From Streptomyces sp. SID13726 (GTDB lineage: Bacteria > Actinomycetota > Actinomycetes > Streptomycetales > Streptomycetaceae), in the NCBI RefSeq assembly GCF_010548375.1, contig NZ_JAAGLY010000002.1:558001-622000 (forward strand): 64,000 nucleotides of DNA, read 5' to 3'. Below, one piece after another: positions 26,478 through 34,279 of the stretch. Position 1 is the first letter of the stretch. Every line of letters begins with the position of its first letter. The notes below the pieces were generated by a model. That model was not told the origin of the DNA and did no database searches. It saw only the letters and a list, made by a program, of their open reading frames with translations. Position numbers and translations under genes: made by a program.

Positions 26478-27349
26478 GCGGTCCTCCTGCGGTTCGCGGT
26501 CAGGAGTACGGCGTAGGAGGCGACGACGATGACGAGGCCCAGGAGGAAGGAGACCGTGGCCGCGTAGTTGAGCTGGTTGCCGGTGAACGCGAGGGTGTAG
26601 GCGTAGAGGTTGGCGGTGTAGGAGCTGCTGACGACGTCCGGGGCGATGCTCATCAGGAGCTTGGGTTCGTTGAAGAGCTGGAAGCTGCCGATCACGGAGA
26701 ACAGCAGGGTGAGCAGCAACGCCGGGCGCAGCGCGGGGAGTTTGATCGACCAGGCGATCCGCCAGGCGCCCGCCCCGTCCATGGCCGCCGCCTCGTACAG
26801 GTCGTGCGGGACGGTGCGCAGGGCCGCGTACAGGATGATCATGTTGTAGCCGACGAACTCCCAGGTGACGATGTTCGCCAGGCTGCCGAGCATCCAGCCC
26901 TCGCTGAGGAAGTGCGGGGCGGGCAGGTCCAGTTTCCGGCTGAGCTGGGCGAACGGACCGAAGTCGGGGCCGTACAGGTAGCCCCACATCAGCGCGGCGA
27001 CCACGCTCGGGACGGCGTACGGCACGAAGATGCCGAGCCGGATCACCCGGGCCAGCCGCAGCAGGCCACTGTCGAGGGCGAGGGCGAACGCCAGGGCCAG
27101 CAGGAGCATCAGCGGGACCTGGATCAGGAAGAACAGGGCCACGCGCCCGACGCCGTGCAGGAATTGGGGGTCGGTGAGGGCGGTGACGTAGTTGTCGAGG
27201 CCGACGAAGACGGTGCCGCCGACGAGGCGTTGCTGGAAGAGGCTGAGGTAGGCGGCGTAGCCGAGCGGGGTGAGGAAGAGCAGGAGGAAGAGGATCAGGA
27301 AGGGGGCCACGAAGAGTGGTCCGGCCCTGCGGGAGCGGGCGACGGCCAT
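26474..27349 (-). CDS. Sugar ABC transporter permease, MalF type
   Basis: A 291-residue permease, the partner of the MalG-type protein. It has six or more membrane helices, starting AGPLFVAPFLILFLLLFLTP. The EAA loop is in DLYEAAAMDGAGAWRIAWSI, and the partially conserved NLYAYTLAFTGNQLNYAATV follows. It starts one base after the binding-protein stop and overlaps the next permease, so the genes form one transcript. The family is CUT1 (oligosaccharides), in agreement with the GH42 enzyme in the operon. Confidence 0.93.
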   Translation of the reverse strand: MAVARSRRAGPLFVAPFLILFLLLFLTPLGYAAYLSLFQQRLVGGTVFVGLDNYVTALTDPQFLHGVGRVALFFLIQVPLMLLLALAFALALDSGLLRLARVIRLGIFVPYAVPSVVAALMWGYLYGPDFGPFAQLSRKLDLPAPHFLSEGWMLGSLANIVTWEFVGYNMIILYAALRTVPHDLYEAAAMDGAGAWRIAWSIKLPALRPALLLTLLFSVIGSFQLFNEPKLLMSIAPDVVSSSYTANLYAYTLAFTGNQLNYAATVSFLLGLVIVVASYAVLLTANRRRTA

Positions 27350-27350
27350 G

Positions 27351-28730
27351 TCAGGACTCCTTGACGGTGAAGCCCTGCTTCTTCGCGTACGCCGTCAGGC
27401 GGGACTGCCAGGCGCCGAGCGCGGCGACGGTGTCGGACCTGTCGGCGAGGGACTTGCCGACGGTCTCGGTCCAGTCGGTGGCGGCCTGGTCGAGGAACGG
27501 CGGCCACTGGAAGGCGGTGGAGACCGTGTCGCTGATGTCGGCGAAGACCTGGTTGACCTTCTGGCCGCCGTAGAAGGCGGGTGCCTCGCCGGTGAAACCG
27601 GGGGCCGCGAGCAGGGACTTGGTCGCCGGGAAGAAGAACTGCTCGGTGGCGAACATCTTGGCGCTCGCGGGGTCGCTGTTGAGGAACTGGGCGAACCGGG
27701 CCGCCGCGACCGGGTTCTTGGTGGAGCGCAGGGCCGCGGTCGTGGAGCCGCCCCAGTTGCCGGAGGCCGGCTTGGCGGCGTCCCACTGCGGCAGCGGGGC
27801 CGCGCGCCAGTTGCCCGCGGTGGCCTTGGCCGAGCCGGAGAGGAAGGCCGGGCCCCAGGCGGCGGTGAGCCAGGTGGCGTACTTGCCCTTGTTGAAGCCC
27901 GCGTACCAGCCGTCGGTGAAGTCGGGGTCGGTGCTGATGACGCCTTCCTTCGCGAGTCCGCCCCAGTACTCGCCGAGCTTCTTGGAGACCGCGCCGTCCA
28001 CGTCGACGGACAGGTCGCTCTTGCCGGAGACGGTGTAGGGCTTGGCACCCGCCTGCCACAACAGGCCGTGCCAGGCCGCGTGTTCGTTCGCGGCGAGGTT
28101 GGTCAGATAGACGTCCGGTGCGGCCTTGTGCAGGGCGCGGGCCGCGTCGGCGAACTCGTCCCAGGTCGTGGGGACCTGGATGCCGTGCCGGTCGAAGATG
28201 TCCTTGCGGTAGAGCATTCCCATCGGTCCGGTGTCCTGGGGGATCGCCCAGACCTCGCCGTCGGGGCCGCTGACCTGGCCCCAGGTCCAGTCGACGAACT
28301 TGTCCTTCAGTGCGGAGGCGCCGTAGGGGCTCAGGTCCAGCAGGCTGTCGGTGATGGTGAAGGTGGGGATCGCCTGGTACTCGATCTGGGCGAGGTCCGG
28401 TGCCCCGCTGCCGGCCTTCAGGGCGGTGCGCAGCTTGGTGTAGTGCGCGACTCCCTGGCCGGCGTTGACGACCTTGACCTTGATCGCGGGGTACTGCCGC
28501 TCGAAGAGCGCGATCTCCTTCTGGATGTCGGGGACCCAGGTCCAGAAGGTCAGTTGGGTCGGTGTCTTCATCGCCTTGTCGATGTCGGCCTGGCTGACCG
28601 GCTTCGCGGCGGCGGACGAGTCGGAGTCGCCGCCGCACGCGGTGAGCGCGGCCCCGAGGGACAGTGCTCCGGTCGCGGCGAGGAAGCGCCGGCGGCTCAT
28701 GGCGGACGTGGGTACGAAGGATCGGGGCAT
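27351..28730 (-). CDS. Sugar ABC transporter substrate-binding lipoprotein
   Basis: A 459-residue extracytoplasmic binding protein of the CUT1 type. The N-terminus contains SRRRFLAATGALSLGAALTAC. The twin arginines suggest Tat export, and the lipobox LTAC places the lipidated Cys near residue 32. Family landmarks follow: PTQLTFWTWVPDIQKEIALF, a DIFDRHGIQVPTTWDEF block and AARFAQFLNSDPASAKMFAT. ATG 28730 has GGGAG six bases upstream, and an internal ATG at 28697 would also work. It is the first gene of the galactoside operon and should deliver galactosides to the two permeases. Confidence 0.92.
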   Translation of the reverse strand: MPRSFVPTSAMSRRRFLAATGALSLGAALTACGGDSDSSAAAKPVSQADIDKAMKTPTQLTFWTWVPDIQKEIALFERQYPAIKVKVVNAGQGVAHYTKLRTALKAGSGAPDLAQIEYQAIPTFTITDSLLDLSPYGASALKDKFVDWTWGQVSGPDGEVWAIPQDTGPMGMLYRKDIFDRHGIQVPTTWDEFADAARALHKAAPDVYLTNLAANEHAAWHGLLWQAGAKPYTVSGKSDLSVDVDGAVSKKLGEYWGGLAKEGVISTDPDFTDGWYAGFNKGKYATWLTAAWGPAFLSGSAKATAGNWRAAPLPQWDAAKPASGNWGGSTTAALRSTKNPVAAARFAQFLNSDPASAKMFATEQFFFPATKSLLAAPGFTGEAPAFYGGQKVNQVFADISDTVSTAFQWPPFLDQAATDWTETVGKSLADRSDTVAALGAWQSRLTAYAKKQGFTVKES

Positions 28731-28796
28731 GGTGAACTCCCGCCGGTGGGCATGGGGACGGCACGCCTGGCGAGGGCGTGTCGTACGGGTGGGAAC

Positions 28797-28825
28797 GAAA
28801 AGAAAGAGAAGAGGAGAGGAAGGGG
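28797..28825. promoter_or_regulatory. Purine-only tract in the leader of the sugar operon
   Basis: Twenty-nine consecutive purines on the plus strand read as a C/U-only stretch in the mRNA leader of the binding-protein gene, ending 67 bases before its ATG. Such composition is rare in this genome. It may act as an unstructured leader or protein-binding site, or as part of the terminator region of the upstream LacI gene. Confidence 0.4.
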
Positions 28826-28942
28826 TGTGCGGCGCGGAGCGCTACCGGGGCATCGGGATCGCCATGTGCGGGTGTGCGTCGCGCGGGCCCTGACCGGCAC
28901 GGGTGTCACGTGCCGGGTGGCTCAAGTCAGCTGTGGAGAAGG

Positions 28943-28968
28943 GGCGGTGGGCATGCGGGCCCACCGCC
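28943..28968 (-). terminator. Hairpin terminator of the LacI gene at 28993
   Basis: GGCGGTGGGC and GCCCACCGCC pair perfectly around a six-base loop, 25 bases after the LacI stop on the minus strand. A second eight-base-pair hairpin (28894-28916) lies further downstream. These should separate the regulator transcript from the sugar operon. Confidence 0.65.
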
Positions 28969-28992
28969 GGACCGGGAACGGGTACCGCTGGA

Positions 28993-30096
28993 TCAGCCGG
29001 TGGTGGGCGTTGCGCCCGCCGGGGGTGCGTGGGCCGAGCCGCGTGCCCGGGAGGCCGGTCCGCGGGTCGGCGGGGGTGCGGTCGAGGCGCGGACGACCAG
29101 TTCGACCGGCGGATCGCTCGCCGGGGCGGGCTCCGCGTCCGGTTTCTCGATGGCCTGCACGAGGAGCCGGAGCCCGTCGTGCGCCACGGCGTCGAAGGGC
29201 TGGCGGACGGTGGTCAGGGGCGGGGTGACATAGGCGGAGACGGGGATGTCGTCGAAGCCGACGACACTCACGTCGTCGGGCACGCGCAGGCCCGCCTCCG
29301 TGAGCGCGCGGACCAGTCCGATCGCCATGTCGTCGTTGGCGGCGAACACCGCGGTGACCCCGGCGGTGGCGGCGAGTTCGTGGCCCGCCGCGTAGCCGGA
29401 GGCAGCCGACCAGTCCCCCTCGATGACGGCCGGCCGCTCCCTGCCCCGGGCGGCCAGCGCGGTGCGCCAGCCTTCGAGGCGGTCACGGGCGGCGAACCAC
29501 CGCTGCGGACCGGCCAGATGATGGACCGTCATATGACCGAGGCCCAGCAGGTGTTCGGTGGCCGCCCGCGCCAGCGCCTCGGCACCGACCCCGGCGGCCA
29601 CGGCCCGGGGGCCGCCGAACGCCGCGGGCGCCCCGAGGACGAGGACCGGTACGTCGACGCTGAGCGAGACCGAGCCCTCGTCGATCGGTTCGGATACGAC
29701 GATGCCGTCCACGCCCTGTTCGAGCAGTGACTCCACGGCACCGGCGACCCCGCCCGGGTCGCCCTCCAGGGTGTTGACCACGCGCAGCGCGTACCCCGCG
29801 TCCCTGGCGGCCCGCTCGATGCCGATGAGCAGCGAGGCGGGGCCGTAGAGGGCGGTGCCCAGCGCGACCACGCCGATGGAGCGGGTGCGCCCCGAAGCCA
29901 GGGTCCGGGCCGCGCTGTTGAGCCGGTAGCCGAGTTCCTCGGCGGCTTCGAGCACCCGGCGGCGGACCTCGGCGGACACGTACTGCTCGGAGTTGAAGAC
30001 CCGTGAGACGGTCTTCTGCGAGACGCCCGCCCGACGGGCCACGTCCACACCGCGCGGGGCGGTGGAGGCACCGCTCCGTGCTTCCCCTCGCGCCAT
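28993..30096 (-). CDS. LacI-family regulator of the galactoside operon
   Basis: A 367-residue repressor. The N-terminal LacI helix-turn-helix is at VDVARRAGVSQKTVSRVFNS, with the hinge helix at NSAARTLASGRTRSIGVV. The periplasmic-binding-protein-like core follows, including VTAVFAANDDMAIGLVRAL and VSVVGFDDIPVSAYVTPPLT. An unusual tail of about 25 Pro/Ala/Thr-rich residues extends past the normal end ELVVRASTAP. GGGAG precedes ATG 30096; the frame is open further upstream but overlaps the operator. It lies upstream of, and in line with, the binding-protein gene. Two palindromes upstream make autoregulation likely. Confidence 0.92.
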   Translation of the reverse strand: MARGEARSGASTAPRGVDVARRAGVSQKTVSRVFNSEQYVSAEVRRRVLEAAEELGYRLNSAARTLASGRTRSIGVVALGTALYGPASLLIGIERAARDAGYALRVVNTLEGDPGGVAGAVESLLEQGVDGIVVSEPIDEGSVSLSVDVPVLVLGAPAAFGGPRAVAAGVGAEALARAATEHLLGLGHMTVHHLAGPQRWFAARDRLEGWRTALAARGRERPAVIEGDWSAASGYAAGHELAATAGVTAVFAANDDMAIGLVRALTEAGLRVPDDVSVVGFDDIPVSAYVTPPLTTVRQPFDAVAHDGLRLLVQAIEKPDAEPAPASDPPVELVVRASTAPPPTRGPASRARGSAHAPPAGATPTTG

Positions 30097-30142
30097 GGCG
30101 TCTCCCTGTGTCCGGCGGCCTGAATAGTAGCGAGTCATCCTT

Positions 30143-30172
30143 ATGACTGCGCTGTCATGACTGCGCAGTCAT
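30143..30172. promoter_or_regulatory. Two phased LacI-type operators
   Basis: ATGACTGCGCAGTCAT (30157-30172) is a perfect 16-base palindrome with the central CG typical of LacI operators. ATGACTGCGCTGTCAT (30143-30158) is the same site with one mismatch, sharing two bases with it. The centres are 14 bases apart. They start 47 bases upstream of the LacI ATG, so they should serve autoregulation. The divergent MarR gene could also be affected. Confidence 0.75.
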
Positions 30173-30333
30173 ATGTACGCAGTCGAACAGGGCGTGTCAA
30201 TACTTCGCGCAACATCCCGGCCTTCTCCATCCCGACCTTCCCCGTCGGCGCCCACCCGCCGACTCCGGACCTCCGGGCCCCCTCACGCGATCAGGCGCGA
30301 TAGGTTCCGCCTGGACGAACATGCGGAGGCACC

Positions 30334-30837
30334 GTGGGCGAGCAGGACGGGCAGCGGGAGATCACGACCGCGAAGGAGGCGGCCGACGACGAGCTGGTCC
30401 TGGCGTTCGGGCGCCTCCAGGGCGCCGCGAACCGGCTGGAGTACATCCTGGGGCGGCGCATAGAGGAGGAGTGCGGAATCAGCCACCTCATGTACGAGGT
30501 GCTGCTGATCCTGGGACGGGCGGGCGAACCGGGGCTCTCGATGCGGGCGATCGGGCAGGAGCAGGTACTGAGCACCGGCGGCGCGACCCGGCTGGTGGAC
30601 CGGATGGAGGCGGCGGGCCTGGTGCGGCGCGTCACGGACCCGGGCGACCGGCGCGGACGCCTGGTGCGCCTGACACCGCTGGGCGAGGAGACCGCCGTAC
30701 GCGCTTCCCGGCTGCACGTGGAGAACATCAAGCGGTTCTTCCTGGACCCCCTGCCCGCCTCCCACCGGGAGCGCTTCGCGGAGGACCTGCGGATTCTCAG
30801 TCACGCGGCCCGCGATTCCCTGCCGCTGCTGCCCTGA
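30334..30837 (+). CDS. MarR-family regulator
   Basis: A 167-residue winged-helix regulator. The dimerisation helix ELVLAFGRLQGAANRLEYIL is followed by the recognition region LSMRAIGQEQVLSTGGATRL. The wing is RRVTDPGDRRGRLVRLTPLG, with the DxRxxR-type basic signature. The GTG at 30334 is preceded by CGGAGG. It lies 115 bases upstream of, and in line with, the DsbA-like/MBL/SnoaL operon, whose promoter carries a strong inverted repeat. It therefore probably represses that operon. MarR proteins often sense phenolics, quinones or thiol oxidants. Confidence 0.92.
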   Translation: MGEQDGQREITTAKEAADDELVLAFGRLQGAANRLEYILGRRIEEECGISHLMYEVLLILGRAGEPGLSMRAIGQEQVLSTGGATRLVDRMEAAGLVRRVTDPGDRRGRLVRLTPLGEETAVRASRLHVENIKRFFLDPLPASHRERFAEDLRILSHAARDSLPLLP

Positions 30838-30870
30838 GAGACGCACGTCACCCGGCCGGGCCTCCCCGCG

Positions 30871-30898
30871 TTGAAATATCTGACGAGTCAGATAATGT
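30871..30898 (+). promoter_or_regulatory. Promoter with embedded MarR-type operator
   Basis: TTGAAA (30871-30876) and TAATGT (30893-30898) form a plausible -35/-10 pair with a 16-base spacer. An eight-base inverted repeat, TATCTGAC-GA-GTCAGATA (30877-30894), fills the spacer and touches the -10. A bound MarR dimer would block RNA polymerase. This is the clearest promoter-operator pair in the window. Confidence 0.7.
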
Positions 30899-30952
30899 TG
30901 GCCCCGGGTGAGTGCCCGCACCAGGCGGGCGCCACGTCCCCCGAGGTCTTCG

Positions 30953-31555
30953 ATGAAGCTCGTCCACGTCTTCGATGCCTACTGCGGCTGGTCGCACGGC
31001 TTCTCGGCCACCCTGCGCGAGATCGTCGCCCGCCACCCCGGGCTGCCGGTCGAGGTCGTCTCCGGCGGTCTGTTCACCGGCGGGCGCCGCGTCCCGATCC
31101 GTGAGTTCGGCTACGTACAGGGAGCCAACGCGCAGATCGCCGAGCTGACCGGTGCCGAGTTCGGCGCGGCCTACGACCGGCTGATCGCCGACGGGTCGTT
31201 CGTCATGGACTCCGAGGCCGCCGCCCGTGGCATGGCCGCGCTGCGCCGGGCCGCTCCCGGGCGGGCGGCGGAACTGGCCACCGACCTCCAGAGCGCCTTC
31301 TACGTCGACGGCCTGAGCCTGTCCGACCCGGCGACCTACCGGAAGGTCGCCGCGGCCGCCGGGCTGGACGGCGAGGCCGTGGTCGCCGCCCTCGAAGACC
31401 CCGACGCGGCGGCCGGCGACTTCCGCCGCGCCGCCGAACTGGGCGTCACCGGCTTCCCCACCCTCCTCGCCGTCGACGGCGAGCACGTCACCGTCCTGGC
31501 CCGCGGCCACGCCACCGCCGACGAGGTCGACCGGCGGCTCGCGAGCCTCTCCTGA
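30953..31555 (+). CDS. DsbA-family thioredoxin-fold protein with a single active-site Cys
   Basis: A 200-residue protein of the DsbA/FrnE group: an N-terminal beta-strand MKLVHVFDAYCGWSHGFS, a helical insert, and a C-terminal VTGFPTLLAVDGEHVTVLAR. The latter carries the cis-proline of the thioredoxin fold (GFPT). The usual CxxC is replaced by CGWS, so it cannot form the standard intramolecular disulfide. It may act as an isomerase-like or glutathione-linked enzyme. There is no signal peptide, so it is cytoplasmic. The start at ATG 30953 has GAGG upstream. It is the first gene of the MarR-associated operon. Confidence 0.85.
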   Translation: MKLVHVFDAYCGWSHGFSATLREIVARHPGLPVEVVSGGLFTGGRRVPIREFGYVQGANAQIAELTGAEFGAAYDRLIADGSFVMDSEAAARGMAALRRAAPGRAAELATDLQSAFYVDGLSLSDPATYRKVAAAAGLDGEAVVAALEDPDAAAGDFRRAAELGVTGFPTLLAVDGEHVTVLARGHATADEVDRRLASLS

Positions 31556-31587
31556 CCTGTCCTTCTCCCCCGTCCAAGGAGCCCCCG

Positions 31588-32394
31588 ATGAGTGCCCTCG
31601 ACTTCAAGGTCCTCGACCTCGACTTCCCCGCAGGCAGCAAGAACAAGACCGCCACCCTGGTCACCGGTGAGCGCGAAGCCCTGCTGGTGGACGCCGCCTT
31701 CACCCGCGCCGACGGCCACCGCCTGGCCGCCGAGATCCTCGACTCCGGCAAGACGCTCACCACCGTCTACGTCTCCCACGGCGACCCCGACTTCTACTTC
31801 GGCGCCGAGGTGATCGCCGACGCGTTCCCGGACGCGAAGTTCGTCGCCACCCCGATCGTCATCGAGCACATCCGCCACTCCTACGAGGGCAAGCTCAAGG
31901 CATGGGAAGCGCTCGGCCCGAACCTGCCCACCCGTCTGGTCGACCTCGAACCCCTCACCGGCGACCTCACGCTGGAGGGCCACCGCTTCGAGCTCAAGGG
32001 CGGACCGGCCAGCCTGCCCGACCGGCACTACCTGTGGCAGGCCGAGTCCCGCGCCCTGCTCGGCGGTGTCCTGCTCTTCCAGCAGGAGCACGTCTGGGTC
32101 GCCGACACCCCCACCCCCGGTGACCGCGCGTCCTGGATCGACCTGCTCGACGAGATGGCCGCCCTCCGGCCCGAACTGGTCGTCCCCGGCCACCGGTTGC
32201 CCGGCACCGCCGCCGACGCCTCCGCCATCGCCGCCACCCGTGACTACCTCGTCGCCTTCGAGGAGGAGCTGGGCAAGGCGGCTGACGGCGCCGCGCTGAC
32301 CGAGGCACTCGTCGAGCGCTACCCCGACAACGGCATGCTGATCGCCGCCCAGATCGGCGCGAAGGTCGCCAAGGGCGAGATGAAGTGGGGCTGA
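31588..32394 (+). CDS. MBL-fold hydrolase-like protein with altered metal motif
   Basis: A 268-residue metallo-beta-lactamase-fold protein. The opening NKTATLVTGEREALLVDAAF is the typical first beta-hairpin with the LVD element. The canonical HxHxDH metal motif is replaced by HGDPDF in VYVSHGDPDFYFGAEVIADA: the second and third histidines are Asp and Phe. Later elements, ADTPTPGDRASWIDLLDEMA and VVPGHRLPGTAAD, are normal. It may bind a single metal or none, or use a different one. It lies 32 bases after the DsbA-like gene and two bases before the SnoaL-like gene, in one operon. Confidence 0.85.
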   Translation: MSALDFKVLDLDFPAGSKNKTATLVTGEREALLVDAAFTRADGHRLAAEILDSGKTLTTVYVSHGDPDFYFGAEVIADAFPDAKFVATPIVIEHIRHSYEGKLKAWEALGPNLPTRLVDLEPLTGDLTLEGHRFELKGGPASLPDRHYLWQAESRALLGGVLLFQQEHVWVADTPTPGDRASWIDLLDEMAALRPELVVPGHRLPGTAADASAIAATRDYLVAFEEELGKAADGAALTEALVERYPDNGMLIAAQIGAKVAKGEMKWG

Positions 32395-32396
32395 CG

Positions 32397-32825
32397 ATGA
32401 CCGAAGCCGGCGATCACACGGGGTTCGCCTCCTCCCCGGCCCCCGCCGATGTCGTACGGCGTCAGTACCTGGCCTCCGCGGCCGGGGACCTGGAGGCCCT
32501 GCGCGCCACCCTCGCCCCCGACGTGGAGTGGACGGAGATGGCCGGCTTCCCGCTGGCCGGCACCTACCGCACCCCGGACGGGGTCACCTCCAACGTCATG
32601 GAGCAGCTCGGCAAGGACTGGGACGGCTGGACCGCCCACGACGACACCTATGTCGTGGACGGCGAGAACGTCGTCGTCCTGGCCCGCTACACCGCCGCCA
32701 ACAAGGCCACCGGCAAACGGATCGACGTCCGCGTGGCGCACCACTTCGTCGTACGCGGCGGGCTGATCGTGCGCTTCGAGCAGTTCGTGGACACCGCGAA
32801 GGTCCGCGACGCGATGACCGCCTGA
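32397..32825 (+). CDS. SnoaL-like/NTF2-fold protein
   Basis: A 142-residue protein of the NTF2-like/SnoaL superfamily, whose members are ketosteroid isomerase-like enzymes, cyclases or binding proteins. The first helix is VRRQYLASAAGDLEALRATL, followed by APDVEWTEMAGFPLAGTYRT and the final strands RVAHHFVVRGGLIVRFEQFV. No catalytic residues can be assigned. The ATG at 32397 lies two bases after the MBL-like stop, so translation is coupled. It is the last gene of the MarR-associated operon and is followed by a perfect hairpin. Confidence 0.88.
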   Translation: MTEAGDHTGFASSPAPADVVRRQYLASAAGDLEALRATLAPDVEWTEMAGFPLAGTYRTPDGVTSNVMEQLGKDWDGWTAHDDTYVVDGENVVVLARYTAANKATGKRIDVRVAHHFVVRGGLIVRFEQFVDTAKVRDAMTA

Positions 32826-32842
32826 GGGCTACGGCACCTGCG

Positions 32843-32880
32843 GGGACGCCCCCGTCCGAGGTACTGGACGGGGGCGTCCC
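32843..32880. terminator. Bidirectional terminator hairpin
   Basis: GGGACGCCCCCGTCC and GGACGGGGGCGTCCC pair perfectly (15 base pairs) around an eight-base loop. It lies between the convergent SnoaL-like and TetR genes. Confidence 0.85.
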
Positions 32881-32940
32881 GGCGTGCTGGACGAGCGTCT
32901 CGGCGGTCACGCGTCAGTGGGTCATGGCGGTGTCAACAGG

Positions 32941-33531
32941 TCACGGCGCGTATCCGCGCAGGACGAAGGCGATCGTGTCGTCCAGGCTCCGCTCGATCCG
33001 GTCGGCGGGGATCGCGCCGCCCACCACCAGCGCGGCGAAGCCCTGGAGGGTCGCGGTGAGCGGCAGGGTGACGCTGTCGAGGGGGTCCGCGCGCACCTCG
33101 CCCCGCCGCTGTCCCTCCTCGACCAGTTCGGCCGTCAGGTTCCCCAACCGCTGTCTGGCCTCGGCGAGTTCCGCGGAGGTGCTGGGGGCGTACTTGAACT
33201 CGTACATCAGGTCGTGCAGGGCCGCGTTGGCGGTCGCGAAGCCGAGGTAGGCGCGCATGACGGCGGCCATCCGGTCGCCGAAGGAGTCACCGGCCCGCTC
33301 CAGCGCTCCGCCCAGTTCCACCGTCAGACGGTCGAACCCCTCCAGCGCCAGCGCGTCCAGGAGTGCCTGCTTCCCCTTGAAGTGCCGGCTCGGCGCGGCC
33401 GGACTGACACCGGCCTCCCGGGCCAGCTCCCGCAGTGACACCGCCCCCGGCCCGTTCTCGCGCAGCGTCTGCTCGGCGAGGGTGAGCAGTGCGGCGCGGA
33501 GGTCTCCGTGGTGGTAAGGGCGGGTCTTCAT
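32941..33531 (-). CDS. TetR-family regulator
   Basis: A 196-residue repressor. It starts KTRPYHHGDLRAALLTLAEQ, the common opening of the TetR subgroup near AcrR. The helix-turn-helix is at SLRELAREAGVSPAAPSRHF. The C-terminal ligand domain contains MYEFKYAPSTSAELAEARQR and ends AIPADRIERSLDDTIAFVLR. It follows the SDR-like gene on the same strand with an 82-base gap that contains a GTGAGCGCTGCAC near-palindrome, a candidate operator. It probably regulates itself and perhaps the SDR-like gene. Confidence 0.93.
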   Translation of the reverse strand: MKTRPYHHGDLRAALLTLAEQTLRENGPGAVSLRELAREAGVSPAAPSRHFKGKQALLDALALEGFDRLTVELGGALERAGDSFGDRMAAVMRAYLGFATANAALHDLMYEFKYAPSTSAELAEARQRLGNLTAELVEEGQRRGEVRADPLDSVTLPLTATLQGFAALVVGGAIPADRIERSLDDTIAFVLRGYAP

Positions 33532-33568
33532 GCAGGTGACCCTACCTCCATGTGGGCGTCGAACACAT

Positions 33569-33584
33569 TGTGAGCGCTGCACAC
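33569..33584. promoter_or_regulatory. Near-palindrome upstream of the TetR gene
   Basis: TGTGAGC and GCTGCACA flank an AGCGCT core, 38 bases upstream of the TetR ATG. One inserted base breaks the symmetry. It is a candidate TetR operator by position only. Confidence 0.35.
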
Positions 33585-33613
33585 ATCCGAGGCCGGGCCC
33601 GGACTCCGAGCGC

Positions 33614-34279
33614 TCAGTCGGGCAGCGGCTCCGCGAAGTGGCGGAAGCCCGCACGCTCCCGGTGGATGTCGTAGAGGCGCCGGGCCAGGGCGTCGGGGCT
33701 GCTGTGCTCGGCGTCGGGCCGGATGGCACCCGGCACGATCAGTTGGGCCACGTGGATGTTCTCCGGGGCGAGCGCGTCGTGGAGCATCCGGGCGTACGCG
33801 CTCTCGCCGGCGAAGGCGATGGAGGTACCGGCCCGTTCGGGGTGCGGGCGGGCGCCGGTGCCGCCGTTGACGAACAGCAGGGTGCCGCGGCCGAGTTCAC
33901 GCATGCCGGGCAGGACGGCCCGCACGGCGGTGACCGGGCCCTTGACCGAGAAGGCGAGCGGGTCGTCGAGGTCGGCGGCGCCGGTGTCGAGGACCGGCTT
34001 CATGAAGTCGGCGCGGGGCGCGGGGCTGTACTGAAGGATCTCGACGGGCCCGAGCGACGAACCGGCCGCGGACAGGGCGGAGTCCAGGGACTCGGTGTCG
34101 AGCACGTCGGCGGTGAAGGCGCGGGCCTCGACGCCGTCGCGGGCCAGTTCGGCCGTCAGGCGGTCCAGCTTCCCCGCGTCCCGGGCGATGAGGGCGACGG
34201 TGTGGCCGGCGGTGCCGAAGCGACGGGCGGTGGCGAGCCCGAGTCCGGGGCCGGCGCCGATGAGGGCGAAGGTGGTCAC
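33614..34279 (-). CDS. SDR-family protein lacking the YxxxK catalytic pair
   Basis: A 221-residue protein with a Rossmann fold of the short-chain dehydrogenase type. MTTFALIGAGPGLGLATARR carries the nucleotide loop GxGxGLG. The canonical Tyr-x-x-x-Lys is absent. The aligned helix reads IAFAGESAYARMLHDALAPE, with Phe and Ser where Tyr and Lys would be, and an alternative alignment on the later Tyr still lacks the Lys. The family serine region reads LLFVNGGTGARPHP. It may bind NAD(P) without being a classical dehydrogenase. The GTG at 34279 has AAGGA upstream. It is the first gene before the TetR regulator. Confidence 0.82.
   Translation of the reverse strand: MTTFALIGAGPGLGLATARRFGTAGHTVALIARDAGKLDRLTAELARDGVEARAFTADVLDTESLDSALSAAGSSLGPVEILQYSPAPRADFMKPVLDTGAADLDDPLAFSVKGPVTAVRAVLPGMRELGRGTLLFVNGGTGARPHPERAGTSIAFAGESAYARMLHDALAPENIHVAQLIVPGAIRPDAEHSSPDALARRLYDIHRERAGFRHFAEPLPD

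Noticed and set aside
25551..28730. Incomplete sugar ABC transporter because no ATPase gene is present
   Set aside because: CUT1 importers in Streptomyces commonly use the shared, unlinked MsiK ATPase, so absence here is normal.
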